Counted from the stretch's first letter, positions 18,331 through 27,261 are shown. The stretch is 64,000 nt of DNA from an uncultured Pseudomonadales bacterium (GCA_943787425.1 CALSMJ010000001.1:310001-374000); one strand, 5' to 3'. Notes: a model not told the origin generated them from the letters alone. Numbers and translations are program-made.

Positions 18331-19569
18331 ATGCAAGCAATTATTGGAATATTTGCAATCCTCGGCATCGGGTATTTGTTGTGTAAAAATCGGTCAATGA
18401 TCCAATGGCGCTTCATCGCCATCGGTCTTGTCCTGCAGTTTGCTCTGGCCACCCTTTTTCTAAAAGTCGCCTGGATTGCTGAGTCTCTGATGGTGTTTAA
18501 CGCCATCGTGACGGCGATCGAGCAGGCAACTTTCGTCGGGACCAGTTTCATGTTTGGCTTTTTAGGCGGCGCCGATGCCCCATTTGATCTCAAATCAGAC
18601 GCCAACCTGTATATCTTCGCGTTTAGAGTCCTACCCCAAATTCTGGTGTTCAGCGTGGTGGTCGCAATCTTTTGGTACTGGGGCGTTCTGCCGATGCTGG
18701 TTCGCCTATTCGGCGCGTTGCTGAAGCGCGGCCTCAATGTCTCGGGCGTATTGGGAACCGCCGCCGCCGCCAGCCTGTTTTTAGGCATGGTAGAGGCACC
18801 ATTGGTGATTCGCGCCTACCTTAAAGACATGTCGCGTAGTGATTTTTTTGCCGTTATGACCTGCGGCATGTCTACCATTGCCGGCACGATGATGGTTTTG
18901 TATGCCTCGGTTTTACGCGATGTCCTGCCAAATCCTGTGGGGCACCTTTTCACCGCATCGATTATCAACATTATTGGCGCCATTTATCTGGCGCGGCTTC
19001 TGATGCCCGAGTCTGCAACAGAAACCAGGCCAGCCAAGCCCAAGTTGACACTACAGTACACCTCGTTGATGGATGCAATCACCCGCGGCACGTCTGACGG
19101 CCTGACCCTTGCCCTGCACATCGGCGCCATGCTTTTGGTTCTGAGCAGCCTGGTTGCTTTAGCAAACGGCATTGTCGGACAGTTTTCAGTCGCTGGCACA
19201 AGCCTATCGCTTGAGTACTTGACCGGGCTTCTATTTGCGCCAGTCGCCTGGCTCATCGGTATTCCATGGGCCGAGGCCCAACTGGCAGGCAGCATCATGG
19301 GTACCAAAATTATCCTCAATGAGCTCATCGCTTACATCCAAATGGCAGGACAAGCGGACGCGCTGTCGTCCAGTACGCGGTTGATTCTGACGTATGTGCT
19401 GTGCGGCTTTGCCAATATTGGCAGCCTGGGTATTTTAATTGGCGGGCTGACGGTCTTAGTGCCCGAGCGCCGCGCAGAATTCCTAAGCATCGCCCCGTTG
19501 TCCATTTTAAGTGGCACGCTGGTCACCTTGATGAGTGGCGCTATCGTCGCGTTGATTACCCTGTTTTAG
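18331..19569 (+). CDS. Nucleoside transporter, CNT/NupC family
   Basis: 412 aa concentrative nucleoside importer in the inner membrane. About nine to ten hydrophobic segments. The family N-domain (residues 1-75), the gate domain with FMFGFLGGADAPF, and the C-domain with SLFLGMVEAPLVIRAYLKDMSR and MTCGMSTIAGTMM correspond to the two Na+/nucleoside-binding hairpins of CNT proteins (the EAPL and EA-Q-type motifs; a second Glu is in GIPWAEAQLAG). It would bring in ribo- and deoxyribonucleosides using a sodium or proton gradient. It has its own terminator downstream and a 154-bp leader, so it is probably monocistronic. The 5'-nucleotidase at 54.4 kb could handle related intermediates. Confidence 0.9.
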   Translation: MQAIIGIFAILGIGYLLCKNRSMIQWRFIAIGLVLQFALATLFLKVAWIAESLMVFNAIVTAIEQATFVGTSFMFGFLGGADAPFDLKSDANLYIFAFRVLPQILVFSVVVAIFWYWGVLPMLVRLFGALLKRGLNVSGVLGTAAAASLFLGMVEAPLVIRAYLKDMSRSDFFAVMTCGMSTIAGTMMVLYASVLRDVLPNPVGHLFTASIINIIGAIYLARLLMPESATETRPAKPKLTLQYTSLMDAITRGTSDGLTLALHIGAMLLVLSSLVALANGIVGQFSVAGTSLSLEYLTGLLFAPVAWLIGIPWAEAQLAGSIMGTKIILNELIAYIQMAGQADALSSSTRLILTYVLCGFANIGSLGILIGGLTVLVPERRAEFLSIAPLSILSGTLVTLMSGAIVALITLF

Positions 19570-19696
19570 AGCTGACTTGCGCTCGGCGCGCTGCAACCAA
19601 GCTGGCAGGCATTCTTTGACCCACACTGTAAAAACCCTTAGGATTTTCTGATGGGATCACACCAACCTTTAAAAACCCAAGCGTCACCACCGAGAT

Positions 19697-19735
19697 TTTA
19701 AAAACGTAAGGCTTATCCGACGCCTACGTTTTTAG
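19697..19735 (+). terminator. Intrinsic terminator after CNT gene
   Basis: AAAACGTAAGGC pairs with GCCTACGTTTT (one bulged A) around a short loop, followed by TTTTTA. The flanking A- and T-runs make it potentially bidirectional. It sits 128 bp after the nucleoside transporter stop and just before the next gene's ribosome site. Confidence 0.75.
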
Positions 19736-19756
19736 ACAACCCCCAGGAGAGATATC

Positions 19757-20179
19757 ATGACTCAGCAAGCCAGACGATCGACGCACCGAACCTTGATCAA
19801 CACCCTCTTAGCGGTCAGCTTCACGCTGATAGCGAGTCTGGGCCAGGCAGAATCCGCCATAACGCCAGATGATTTGCCGCCTTGGTTTAAGCCCGAACTG
19901 CAGGTTCACCTTGTCGCGATGGCCCTAACGTCAGATCAAAAAGCAGCGTTCCGAGACGGGTTAACAGCCTGCTTAGCCGGCCTGCAAGGGATTGTTCAGA
20001 AAGAGATTCGCCGGGGTGGTGCCGATATCCCCAAGCGCATTGAACGCGCAACCAACCGCCAATATGCCAAGTTTGATAAACGCATGAAAGCAAGCCTGAC
20101 AAAACCGCAAGTGGTGCACTGGACGCAATACCTCGATGGATTGAAAGTTGTAATGGCCGAACAAGCCCGATCGAGATAG
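19757..20179 (+). CDS. Small secreted protein of unknown function
   Basis: 140 aa. The signal peptide runs to about residue 33 (hydrophobic TLINTLLAVSFTLIASL, cleavage after GQA). The mature part is helical and basic, with two LT-x-x-Q-like words (LTSDQKAAF and LTKPQ), as in Spy/CpxP-type periplasmic helical proteins, though I cannot claim family membership. One Cys is present (TACLAG). CCAGGAGAG before the ATG supports the start. It stands alone between two terminator-like regions. Confidence 0.7.
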   Translation: MTQQARRSTHRTLINTLLAVSFTLIASLGQAESAITPDDLPPWFKPELQVHLVAMALTSDQKAAFRDGLTACLAGLQGIVQKEIRRGGADIPKRIERATNRQYAKFDKRMKASLTKPQVVHWTQYLDGLKVVMAEQARSR

Positions 20180-20516
20180 CAGCGGCTCGCGAATGATGAC
20201 CTTAGACTGCTTACGGACACCGCGTCGTTTGGGCGCGGTAAAATGTTTCCCTATTCCAAGGTGATCACACCTTAAAAAGGTCTGGCCAACTTGCTCCAAG
20301 CCCCCGCTTTAGCACCCTACTGCTATCCTCGCCAGTGATTGAGCCAAGCTCAGAACCTTTGCCCGAAGCGGTGGTGCCAAGGGGATCAAACCTTACACAG
20401 ACATCGGAGGATTTTGGATCTTGTGTCTTGAATTAGCGCCGAAAGGCCTTACAATCAGAACACGCAGCTGTTTAAGCCGCGCCGAATTCTGATCAGATCA
20501 TTTTAAAGGAGACATC
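20180..20516. other. Intergenic region before yccA
   Basis: 337 bp without a supportable gene. It contains a plausible sigma-70 promoter for yccA close to its 3' end, and nothing else I recognise. Confidence 0.4.
20428..20455 (+). promoter_or_regulatory. Candidate promoter of yccA
   Basis: TTGAAT (20428) and TACAAT (20450) are spaced by 16 bp, with 61 bp to the yccA start codon. It matches sigma-70 at 4/6 and 5/6 positions; there is no experimental support. Confidence 0.35.
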
Positions 20517-21206
20517 ATGGCAGACGCAGATTTCATTACGCAATCCCAAACTCAAGCCGGAAGCCGCAGCGAGGCAGGTTATAAGGTCTTACGACAAACC
20601 TACCTGCTCTTATCCATGACCGTACTCTTTAGCGCGCTTACCGCTGGCATTTCAATGGCTGTTGCGCCACCACCGATGACTGGGATTGTCTGCTTGCTCG
20701 CCGGGTTCTTTACGTTGTGGCGCTTGCACAAGGTTGCAAATTCCCCAGCGGCATTGGGCTGGGTCTTCGCCTTTACCGGCCTACTCGGGTTCTCGCTTGG
20801 ACCGATGTTAAATGCCTACCTACAAATGTCTCAATCTGGTGGCCTACTCATCGTGTACGCGTTGGCAACCACCGGCGCCATCTTTATGACGCTATCGGGC
20901 TACACGATGATCAGTAAAAAAGATTTTTCCTTCTTGGGCGGCTTTCTCTCCGTCGGGCTCTGGATATTGATTGGCGGCTTGCTGTTTAATTTTGTTGGCA
21001 GCCTCTTTGGTTTCCAGATTTCGGGCCTGCATCTTGCTCTGAGCAGCATGGCGATCGTACTCTTTTCAGGCTTTATCATGTATGACACGCATCGGATCCT
21101 TTCTGGCGGCGAAACCAATTACGTGTTGGCGACCGTCAGTATGTACCTGAGCATCTACAACTTATTTATTCACCTCCTTGCGCTCTTCGGTTGGGCTGAC
21201 GACTAA
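20517..21206 (+). CDS. yccA: Bax inhibitor-1/YccA family membrane protein
   Basis: 229 aa, seven hydrophobic segments after a polar N-terminus of about 25 residues. YccA is a substrate and modulator of the FtsH membrane protease and belongs to the BI-1/TMBIM calcium-leak family. The C-terminal acidic tail (FGWADD) and the GFIMYDTHRILSGGETNYVLA segment with the conserved Asp are family hallmarks. AAGGAG precedes the ATG. In Pseudomonas the same gene precedes tusDCBE, as here, but a strong terminator at 21231 separates them. Confidence 0.92.
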   Translation: MADADFITQSQTQAGSRSEAGYKVLRQTYLLLSMTVLFSALTAGISMAVAPPPMTGIVCLLAGFFTLWRLHKVANSPAALGWVFAFTGLLGFSLGPMLNAYLQMSQSGGLLIVYALATTGAIFMTLSGYTMISKKDFSFLGGFLSVGLWILIGGLLFNFVGSLFGFQISGLHLALSSMAIVLFSGFIMYDTHRILSGGETNYVLATVSMYLSIYNLFIHLLALFGWADD

Positions 21207-21230
21207 CGTTGCTCGCGGTATTGGCGGCGC

Positions 21231-21261
21231 AAAAAAAACCCGGGCAATCGTCCGGGTTTTT
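21231..21261 (+). terminator. Intrinsic terminator after yccA
   Basis: AAAACCCGG pairs with CCGGGTTTT around an 8-nt loop, flanked by an A-run and a T-run. The hairpin lies 24 bp after the yccA stop and would end its transcript before tusD. Confidence 0.85.
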
Positions 21262-21296
21262 GCTATCTGCATTAGGCCTTATCCGATAACACTGTC

Positions 21297-21689
21297 ATGA
21301 ATTTCGCGCTCAACATCCAAGGTTCACCGTATACCAGCAACAGCCTTTGGAGCGCTTTAAACTTTGCAAAGGCCTGCTTAAACGAAGGTCACCGCATTCA
21401 TCGGGTATTTTTCTACCATGATGCTGTGTTGGTGGCGAATGCTTTACACGCCCCACCTCAAGATGAAAGGAACCTCACCACCGCTTGGCAAACACTTGGC
21501 CGCGATTATGAACTAGACCTCTGCCTCTGCGTCGCGTCCTGTTTACGCCGCGGCATCCTCAATGATTCAGAGGCGCAGCGTTTCGAAAAAACTGCGAGCA
21601 ACCTCGCGCCAGGTTTCAATATTTCAGGACTGGGTCAACTGATCGAGGCAAGCCTGGTCAGCGATCGCGTTGTCAGCTTTGGAATTTGA
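21297..21689 (+). CDS. tusD: Sulfurtransferase TusD
   Basis: 130 aa DsrE/TusD-fold protein. In the Tus relay, TusD takes persulfide sulfur from TusA onto its catalytic Cys and passes it to TusE, which hands it to MnmA for 2-thiolation of U34 in tRNA. The conserved Cys region is LCLCVASCLRRGI (residues about 77-90). It is the first gene of tusDCBE; the TusBCD proteins form a heterohexamer. MnmA, the end user, is encoded at 39.2 kb. A DsrE role in sulfur oxidation is unlikely because no dsrAB or other dsr genes are seen. Confidence 0.9.
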   Translation: MNFALNIQGSPYTSNSLWSALNFAKACLNEGHRIHRVFFYHDAVLVANALHAPPQDERNLTTAWQTLGRDYELDLCLCVASCLRRGILNDSEAQRFEKTASNLAPGFNISGLGQLIEASLVSDRVVSFGI

Positions 21690-21693
21690 TTCG

Positions 21694-22050
21694 ATGACCC
21701 AATTACTTTTTATCTTGACGCACCCGCCCGGCAACAGTGTCTACGCCCAAGAGGCCTTTGATGCGGCATTGGCCGGCTCCGCCTTTTCAAGCATCGCGTT
21801 ACTGTTTGTCGGCGCAGGCTGCCTCCAACTAATCGAACCGAAGCTCCCGATCGAGGCGCAACACCGCAAGAATTTTCAGCGAGGATTCAAAGCGCTACCC
21901 GATTATGACGTACATGACGTTTACGCTTGCGAGGATTCCTTCAACCAATTTGGCCTTCACGACCAAGCCTTGGTCATGCAGCCCACCTTGCTCACCCAAC
22001 CCGATACCTCGGCACTCCTGAAAGCGTCCCAGCACGTGCTCTGCTTCTAA
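21694..22050 (+). CDS. tusC: Sulfurtransferase complex subunit TusC
   Basis: 118 aa, DsrF/TusC family. I place the start at 21694 (MTQLLFILTHPPGNSVYAQE), 4 nt after tusD, because this gives the family's N-terminal strand and the P-P-G-S/Y motif; an in-frame ATG at 21670 inside tusD would add eight residues. Structural subunit of the TusBCD heterohexamer with no catalytic Cys of its own. Its stop shares one base with the tusB start (TAATG), implying coupled translation. Confidence 0.88.
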   Translation: MTQLLFILTHPPGNSVYAQEAFDAALAGSAFSSIALLFVGAGCLQLIEPKLPIEAQHRKNFQRGFKALPDYDVHDVYACEDSFNQFGLHDQALVMQPTLLTQPDTSALLKASQHVLCF

Positions 22051-22313
22051 TGATCTTACACACCTTCAATAGTACTGATGCGTATCGCTTGCACGGTCAC
22101 CGGCCAAGCGCTGAGGATTTATTATTATTTATTGAAGACGGCGTCTTGATCACCATCCAGCAAGACCTGACTCAAGACCCAAGAATTCGCGTATTGCGCG
22201 AGGATCTTGCGCAACGAGGCCTGTCGGAGCCCAGCACAATCATTTGCATTTCTTACTCAGACTGGGTCGGCCTAACGCTTCAGAGTCAGCATTGCCTGAG
22301 CTGGACGCGATAG
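22050..22313 (+). CDS. tusB: Sulfurtransferase complex subunit TusB
   Basis: 87 aa, DsrH/TusB family, the smallest subunit of TusBCD. Start ATG at 22050 overlaps the tusC stop by one base. The sequence begins MILHTFNSTDAYRLHG, a typical TusB N-terminus, with the acidic LLLFIEDGV strand. There is no Cys near residue 20, where sulfur-oxidiser DsrH proteins carry a conserved Cys, which supports a tRNA-modification role over sulfur oxidation. Its 3' end overlaps the homology-supported start of tusE. Confidence 0.85.
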   Translation: MILHTFNSTDAYRLHGHRPSAEDLLLFIEDGVLITIQQDLTQDPRIRVLREDLAQRGLSEPSTIICISYSDWVGLTLQSQHCLSWTR

Positions 22314-22618
22314 TGGCCGAGCGTGACAGAGAGGGGTTTTTAATCTCACCCTTGGATTGGACACCCCAAATTGCAGCGGTAATCGCCCAAGACTTAGGCG
22401 TTTCTCTGACGGACCAACATTGGCTCATTATAGATTTGCTGCGACGCTACTATGCCGAATATGGGCTTTCACCCCCGAGCAGAGTGCTTATGACATTGCT
22501 CAAGCGTGAGCACGACCCCGAATTCTCAAGCATCGCCTTGATGCAGCTCTTTGGCGGCCGCGCCAGACGTCAGCTCGCCCAAATCGCCGGCCTGCCGAAA
22601 CCAAGCGATTGTGATTAA
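22292..22618 (+). CDS. tusE: Sulfurtransferase TusE (DsrC family)
   Basis: 108 aa. TusE accepts sulfur from TusD and works with MnmA in s2U34 synthesis. DsrC-family features: EGFL near the N-terminus, a helix-turn-like LTDQHWLIIDLLRRYYAEYG, and the end GLPKPSDCD with the penultimate catalytic Cys; the second DsrC Cys ten residues earlier is absent, as in TusE. The start is ambiguous: TTG at 22292 gives 17 residues to the Leu of EGFL, exactly as in E. coli TusE, and keeps the first beta-hairpin, while GTG at 22313 overlaps the tusB stop (TAGTG) but loses it. I prefer 22292. The stop overlaps the convergent cysG stop by 3-4 bp. Confidence 0.82.
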   Translation: MPELDAIVAERDREGFLISPLDWTPQIAAVIAQDLGVSLTDQHWLIIDLLRRYYAEYGLSPPSRVLMTLLKREHDPEFSSIALMQLFGGRARRQLAQIAGLPKPSDCD

Positions 22619-23982
22619 TCGATCGCTTTGACAAACAAGGGCCGAACGCTGGGTGCTCGAAGCACTTCCCCCACAATGATCAAGGTGGGCGACGCCAACT
22701 GAGCCCGTGCGACGAGCCCAGGCGTGGTTTCAAGATCCCCCATCACGCTCACCGCCTCCGGCGTTGTGCCTTTGGAAATCACAGCCACCGGTGTTTCCAC
22801 CGCCTTGCCATGTCGAATCAATTGCCCGCAAATATCCGACAGCCCGCCCAGCCCCATATAGAACACCAAGGTCTGGCCCGGGGAAATCATCTCCTCCCAA
22901 GGTAAATCGACCGAAGCATTTTTGGGGTGCCCTGTTACAAAGCGCACGGACTGCGCATAGTCTCGATGGGTCAAGGGAATTCCGGCATAGGCCGCACAAC
23001 CCGATGCTGCGGTGATCCCAGGCACGACTTGAAACGCGATACCCGCTTCAATGAGTTCGGCAAGTTCCTCGCCACCACGACCAAAAATAAAGGGATCTCC
23101 CCCCTTCAACCTGACGACCCGAAGGCCTTGACGCGCGAGGGTTACAAGACGCGCATTGATCGAGGTTTGGGGCGTTGAGTTCAGCCCACTTTGTTTACCC
23201 ACATACTCAAAGGTTGCATCCCGCCGGGCGCGATCCAAGACCTTTGCTGACACCAAGTTATCGTACAAAATCACATCAGCACGTTGCAGTAACTGCAAGG
23301 CTTTAAGCGTTAACAAGTCTGGATCCCCGGGACCGGCGCCCACCAAAAACACTTCCCCAGCACCCTCGGTAGCTGAAAAGAGATAACCATCCGCCAAATC
23401 GTCTTCGCCCGCTTCCGCATGGCTAAACCCAGGCCCTGCGAAAAACGCTTCGGTGGTGATGCGGCGAGTTCGAATATCTGGGATCGCAGCCTTCAGCCGC
23501 GGGCGGCGCGACTTTAAATAGGCCGCAACTCGCACCAGGCTCTGAGGCACCAGTGACTCAAGCTGCTCACGAAGGTATCGCGTTAACACCGGTGAGGAAC
23601 CGCCCGTACCAACACTGAGTAAGACTGGCGATCGGTTTACAATCGCCGGAAAGATCACGGTGCTTAAGCTCGGCTGATCCACAACATTGACCGGCAGATT
23701 TTGGGCTTGTGCGGCACGTGAGACGGCTTCATTGACCAACGCCACGTCGGTCGCTGCAACAACCAAGGCCATACCCACCACGTCCGTTTCCTCAAAGCAC
23801 TTCTCGCGCCAGACATGATTAGCTGACAAAGCCATCAGATCAAATTCAAGCTTTGGCGCAACGCACACCAAGACCGCACCCGCTTCACTAATCAGCACGG
23901 CCTTACGACGGGCAATTTCCCCTCCACCGACGAGGAGCACCGGCGCGCCCCGAAGATTAAAGTGCAGCGGTAAAAAATCCAC
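22615..23982 (-). CDS. cysG: Siroheme synthase CysG (trifunctional)
   Basis: 455 aa fusion that makes siroheme from uroporphyrinogen III: methyltransferase, precorrin-2 dehydrogenase and ferrochelatase. The N-terminal CysGB domain (residues 1-110) has VLLVGGGEIARRK for NAD, the dimerisation/chelatase part carries SVGTGGSSPVLTR, and the C-terminal SUMT domain (from about 215) starts VFLVGAGPGDPDLLTLKA and contains KGGDPFIFGRGGEE and VVPGITAASG. Siroheme is needed by sulfite reductase, which fits cysH and cysB at 52-54 kb. The GTG start at 23982 shares one base with the serS stop (TAGTG), so the two are coupled. Confidence 0.95.
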   Translation of the reverse strand: MDFLPLHFNLRGAPVLLVGGGEIARRKAVLISEAGAVLVCVAPKLEFDLMALSANHVWREKCFEETDVVGMALVVAATDVALVNEAVSRAAQAQNLPVNVVDQPSLSTVIFPAIVNRSPVLLSVGTGGSSPVLTRYLREQLESLVPQSLVRVAAYLKSRRPRLKAAIPDIRTRRITTEAFFAGPGFSHAEAGEDDLADGYLFSATEGAGEVFLVGAGPGDPDLLTLKALQLLQRADVILYDNLVSAKVLDRARRDATFEYVGKQSGLNSTPQTSINARLVTLARQGLRVVRLKGGDPFIFGRGGEELAELIEAGIAFQVVPGITAASGCAAYAGIPLTHRDYAQSVRFVTGHPKNASVDLPWEEMISPGQTLVFYMGLGGLSDICGQLIRHGKAVETPVAVISKGTTPEAVSVMGDLETTPGLVARAQLASPTLIIVGEVLRAPSVRPLFVKAID

Positions 23983-25263
23983 TAGTGTGCGAGCAGTCGC
24001 GTCTTGCCGCCAAGATAAGGCCTTAGCGCATCCGGGACGGAAATTTGTCCTTGATCATCCTGAAAATTTTCAAGCACCGCCACGAGCGTGCGACCGACAG
24101 CAAGACCAGATCCATTGAGGGTATGAACCAACTCTGGCTTGGCATTGGTTTCTATTCGATACCGTGCCTGCAGCCGCCTAGCTTGAAAATCCTTGAAGTT
24201 ACTACAAGAAGAAATCTCACGATATTGGTTTTGCCCGGGCAGCCAAACTTCTAAATCATAGGTTTTGCTCGAGGCGGCGCCAAGATCACCGCCACACAAG
24301 TTCATGACGCGATAAGGCAGCTCCAACTTTTGCAGGATTGCCTCGGCATGCCGTGTTAGGGCCTCATGCGCAGCCTCGCTTTCTTCGGGCGGTACCAGCT
24401 GCACAAGCTCGACCTTCTCGAACTGATGCTGACGGATCATGCCACGGGTATCGCGACCATAACTGCCGGCCTCGCTTCTAAAAGATGGGCTATGACAAAC
24501 CATTTTGATGGGAAAATCATGCATTCCCAAAATACGGTCGCGATACAGATTCGTCACAGGCACTTCTGCGGTGGGAATCAAGTATAAAGGCCGCTCAAGA
24601 TCGACACGAAACAAGTCATCACCAAATTTTGGAAGTTGACCCGTGCCTTTCAATGCCTCTTCGTTCACTAAAAACGGTACATAAACTTCTTGATAACCGT
24701 GCTCATTAACATGGGTATCGAGCATGAATTGTGTCAAGGCGCGCTGAAGTTGCGCCAGCTCGCCTTTGAGCGCCACAAACCGCGATTGGGCCATGGTCGC
24801 TGCGACATCAAAGTCCATCAAACCGCCTCGTTCACCGAGACTGACATGATCTTGCGCCGCAATATCAAAATCCCTCGGCGCGCCCCAGCGCCGAACCTCG
24901 ACGTTGCCCGTTTCATCGCGTCCCTCGGGCACGGTGTCATCCGGAATGTTCGGCAAACTCATCAGGACCGCTTGCAAGGCTTGAGCAGCTTCATCGAAGA
25001 CGACCTTCTGATGATCCAGCTGCGTGCCTAAGTCCGAGACCGTCGCCATAATCGGTGCTGTGTCTTCGCCATTTCGCCTTCGCCTGACCAATGGCTTTCG
25101 AAACGCGGTTTCGTTCTGCCTGCAGGGTTTCCATCGCGGTTTGAGCGGATTTTCGCTTGGCCTCGAGTTCCGAAAGCGTCTCGACATCCAGCACAAACTG
25201 ACGACGAGCGAGCTGATCGGCAAGCATCGACAAGTCACCTCGAATCAACTTAGGATCTAACAT
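23982..25263 (-). CDS. serS: Seryl-tRNA synthetase, reading frame broken by a one-base insertion
   Basis: Class II synthetase charging tRNA-Ser and tRNA-Sec. The real start is ATG 25263 (AAGGAGG upstream), and the N-terminal coiled-coil arm reads [18 protein letters not shown] through to SKAIGQAKA. Near 25072-25074 (TTT on the plus strand) the frame shifts: the following [16 protein letters not shown] and everything to the C-terminus are in another frame. Removing one A gives GQAKA-N-GED, aligning exactly with E. coli GQAKA-R-GED, so one base is extra. The catalytic core is intact: motif 2 around [21 protein letters not shown] and motif 3 [16 protein letters not shown]. An ATG at 25238 opens the C-terminal frame but gives a nonsense N-terminus. 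As serS is essential, a sequence error is the likeliest cause. Confidence 0.9.
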
Positions 25264-25427
25264 GGCACTCCCTCCTTATCACACAGCACTGAAAAGCGCA
25301 TAGCAGAGCTCTAAAACGCTTATAGCAAAATACTAAAAAGCCCTTATCAAAACCCTTGAAGGCAATCAAAGGTTCGGCGCCGCTTAGACATGAAAGCCCG
25401 CCATCTTAGAGAAATGACTGTGTGACA

Positions 25428-25817
25428 TCAATGGCCTAAAACCCATCTTGCCGCAGTAACCCCTGCGGCAAGCGCAAGCACGCAGCCGAATAAGGTCGCA
25501 GCCATATAGGCAAGTGCGACCGTCGAGCGGCCTTCAACGAGCAGCTCATAGACCTCGAGACTAAAGGTTGAAAAGGTCGTGAACGCGCCAAGCAAACCCA
25601 CCGTCAGAAAAAACCGGAATTCCTCAGGCAGATCCAGCCGCTCTATCAGGACGTAGACCGCGCCCATTAATGCGCAGCCCAAAACATTGACGGAAAAGAT
25701 GCCTAATGGGAAGCCAACGACGCTGCTCCGGCCCACGCTCGTGGCGATATAAAACCGCAGCACAGCCCCCAACGCGCCCCCGCTCCCGATCCAAAACCAA
25801 ATCATTGACAACCTCAT
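25428..25817 (-). CDS. crcB: Fluoride channel CrcB/Fluc
   Basis: 129 aa, four membrane segments, forms a dual-topology dimeric F- channel that relieves cytosolic fluoride toxicity. Signature GLLGAFTTFSTFSLE in TM3 with the Phe/Thr-Ser ion track, and NVLGCALMG with the conserved Asn in TM2. An alternative start is Met5 (MIWFWIGSGGALG). No fluoride riboswitch is possible in the 49 bp between it and rarA, so it is probably cotranscribed with the upstream genes. In this region of Pseudomonas-type genomes crcB also lies between rarA and serS. Confidence 0.93.
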   Translation of the reverse strand: MRLSMIWFWIGSGGALGAVLRFYIATSVGRSSVVGFPLGIFSVNVLGCALMGAVYVLIERLDLPEEFRFFLTVGLLGAFTTFSTFSLEVYELLVEGRSTVALAYMAATLFGCVLALAAGVTAARWVLGH

Positions 25818-25866
25818 TGCTTTGTTCTACTCCTGCCTTGCTGGACGATCGTTGCGCGCCCAGCCT

Positions 25867-27261
25867 TCAAGACGTTTTCGGCTTATTGGACCCCGAATCC
25901 TCTAGCACCGCGTCGTCCTCATAACGCTGAAAAGCGCTGGCAGCACTGAGTTTACGCAGGTACACCAATTTCTCGCGAATCTTAGCTTCAAGCCCCCGTT
26001 CAGTTGGCTCATAAAACACGTGTTCGCCGACTGCTTCGGGAAAATAACGCTCACCCGGCACAAACCCCTCGTCAAAATCATGCGCGTATTGATAGGTTTC
26101 CCCATAACCCAGAGACTTCATCAAGGTCGTCGCCGCATTTCTCAGATGAATCGGTACCGCCTCTGAACCGCCAGAGGCGACCACTTCGCGCGCGGCTTGC
26201 CAGGCGGCGTACACGGCATTACTTTTTGCGGCGACGGCCAAGTACACAACCGCCTGCGCTAACGCCAGCTCGCCTTCAGGCGGGCCCAACCTTCGCTGCA
26301 CATCCCAGGCATTAAGCGTTAACTGCAACGCTCTGGGGTCGGCATTGCCGATATCTTCCGTTGCCATTCGAATCAGTCTGCGCGCGATATACAGCGGATC
26401 ACAGCCACCATCGATCATCCGCGCTAACCAATACAGCGCCGCATCCGGGGAAGAGCCTCGCACGGCCTTATGCAAAGCTGAAATCTGGTCAAAGAACACA
26501 TCCCCCCGCTTATCAAAGCGGCGGGCATGGTCTCCTAAAATCGACGCGATGTCCTCTGGCGCAAGATACCCGGCAGACCGATGCGTCCAAGCAATTTCAA
26601 GCAGATTAAGCGCCAAACGCGCATCGCCATCGCTGGCTTTGGCAATGGTTTCTAGCACACTTCGCTCTTCTGACCTGGGTAATCGATCAGCGAGCATGCG
26701 CAAGCCACGGACTAAAATCTCATCCAACGCCACGAGATCAAGCGCCTTTAACACATACACACGCGCTCTGGACAATAAGGCCGCATTCAATTCGAACGAG
26801 GGATTTTCAGTCGTCGCGCCAATGAAAATCACCGTGCCGTCTTCGACATGCGGTAAAAAAGCATCCTGCTGAGATTTGTTAAAGCGATGAACTTCGTCAA
26901 CAAACAAAAGTGTCCGTTGGCCTTTTTGAGCGTGATAGTGCGCTTCCTCGATGGCAGCTCGAATATCCTTTACGCCGCTTAACACCGCGGACAGCGCGAT
27001 GAAATGGGCCTGACATTGGCTCGCGATCAATCGCGCAAGCGTGGTTTTACCCGTGCCCGGTGGTCCCCAAAGGATCAAGGAGTGGAGCTCACTTTGCTCA
27101 ATCAGCAGTCGAAGTGGTCGGTCGTGTCCCAACAGATGGTCTTGACCTGAAATTTCTTCGAGTGTTTGGGGCCGCATGCGCGCAGCTAAGGGCTGCCCAC
27201 TTGCGCTCGCAGCCGTGACGCCGCTTAAAAGATCCTGGGGCGGGACGCTGGTATCCGTCAC
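25867..27261 (-). CDS. rarA: Replication-associated recombination ATPase RarA (MgsA)
   Basis: 464 aa AAA+ ATPase related to clamp loaders and RuvB; acts at stalled or gapped replication forks with SSB. N-terminal LAARMRPQTLEEISGQDHLL, Walker A GPPGTGKTTLARL, Walker B LLFVDEVHRFNKSQQDAFLP (DEVH box), sensor 1 FIGATTENPSF, then the helical lid and the tetramerisation domain with GCDPLYIARRLIRMATEDIG. The C-terminal extension is slightly long and Ser-rich. The gene starts 18 bp after lolA, giving the conserved ftsK-lolA-rarA order. Confidence 0.95.
   Translation of the reverse strand: MTDTSVPPQDLLSGVTAASASGQPLAARMRPQTLEEISGQDHLLGHDRPLRLLIEQSELHSLILWGPPGTGKTTLARLIASQCQAHFIALSAVLSGVKDIRAAIEEAHYHAQKGQRTLLFVDEVHRFNKSQQDAFLPHVEDGTVIFIGATTENPSFELNAALLSRARVYVLKALDLVALDEILVRGLRMLADRLPRSEERSVLETIAKASDGDARLALNLLEIAWTHRSAGYLAPEDIASILGDHARRFDKRGDVFFDQISALHKAVRGSSPDAALYWLARMIDGGCDPLYIARRLIRMATEDIGNADPRALQLTLNAWDVQRRLGPPEGELALAQAVVYLAVAAKSNAVYAAWQAAREVVASGGSEAVPIHLRNAATTLMKSLGYGETYQYAHDFDEGFVPGERYFPEAVGEHVFYEPTERGLEAKIREKLVYLRKLSAASAFQRYEDDAVLEDSGSNKPKTS

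Noticed and set aside
21297-22618. dsrEFH-dsrC sulfur-oxidation genes
   Set aside because: No dsrAB nearby, TusB lacks the DsrH Cys, TusE has only the last Cys, and the yccA neighbour and MnmA in the window fit tRNA thiolation.
25060-25090. Programmed ribosomal frameshift in serS
   Set aside because: No slippery heptamer, stop codon or stimulatory Shine-Dalgarno as in prfB; a single inserted base explains it better.
23982-25238. serS read from ATG 25238 as an intact 418-aa protein
   Set aside because: The first about 60 residues are nonsense; the true N-terminus is in the other frame from 25263, with a strong ribosome site.
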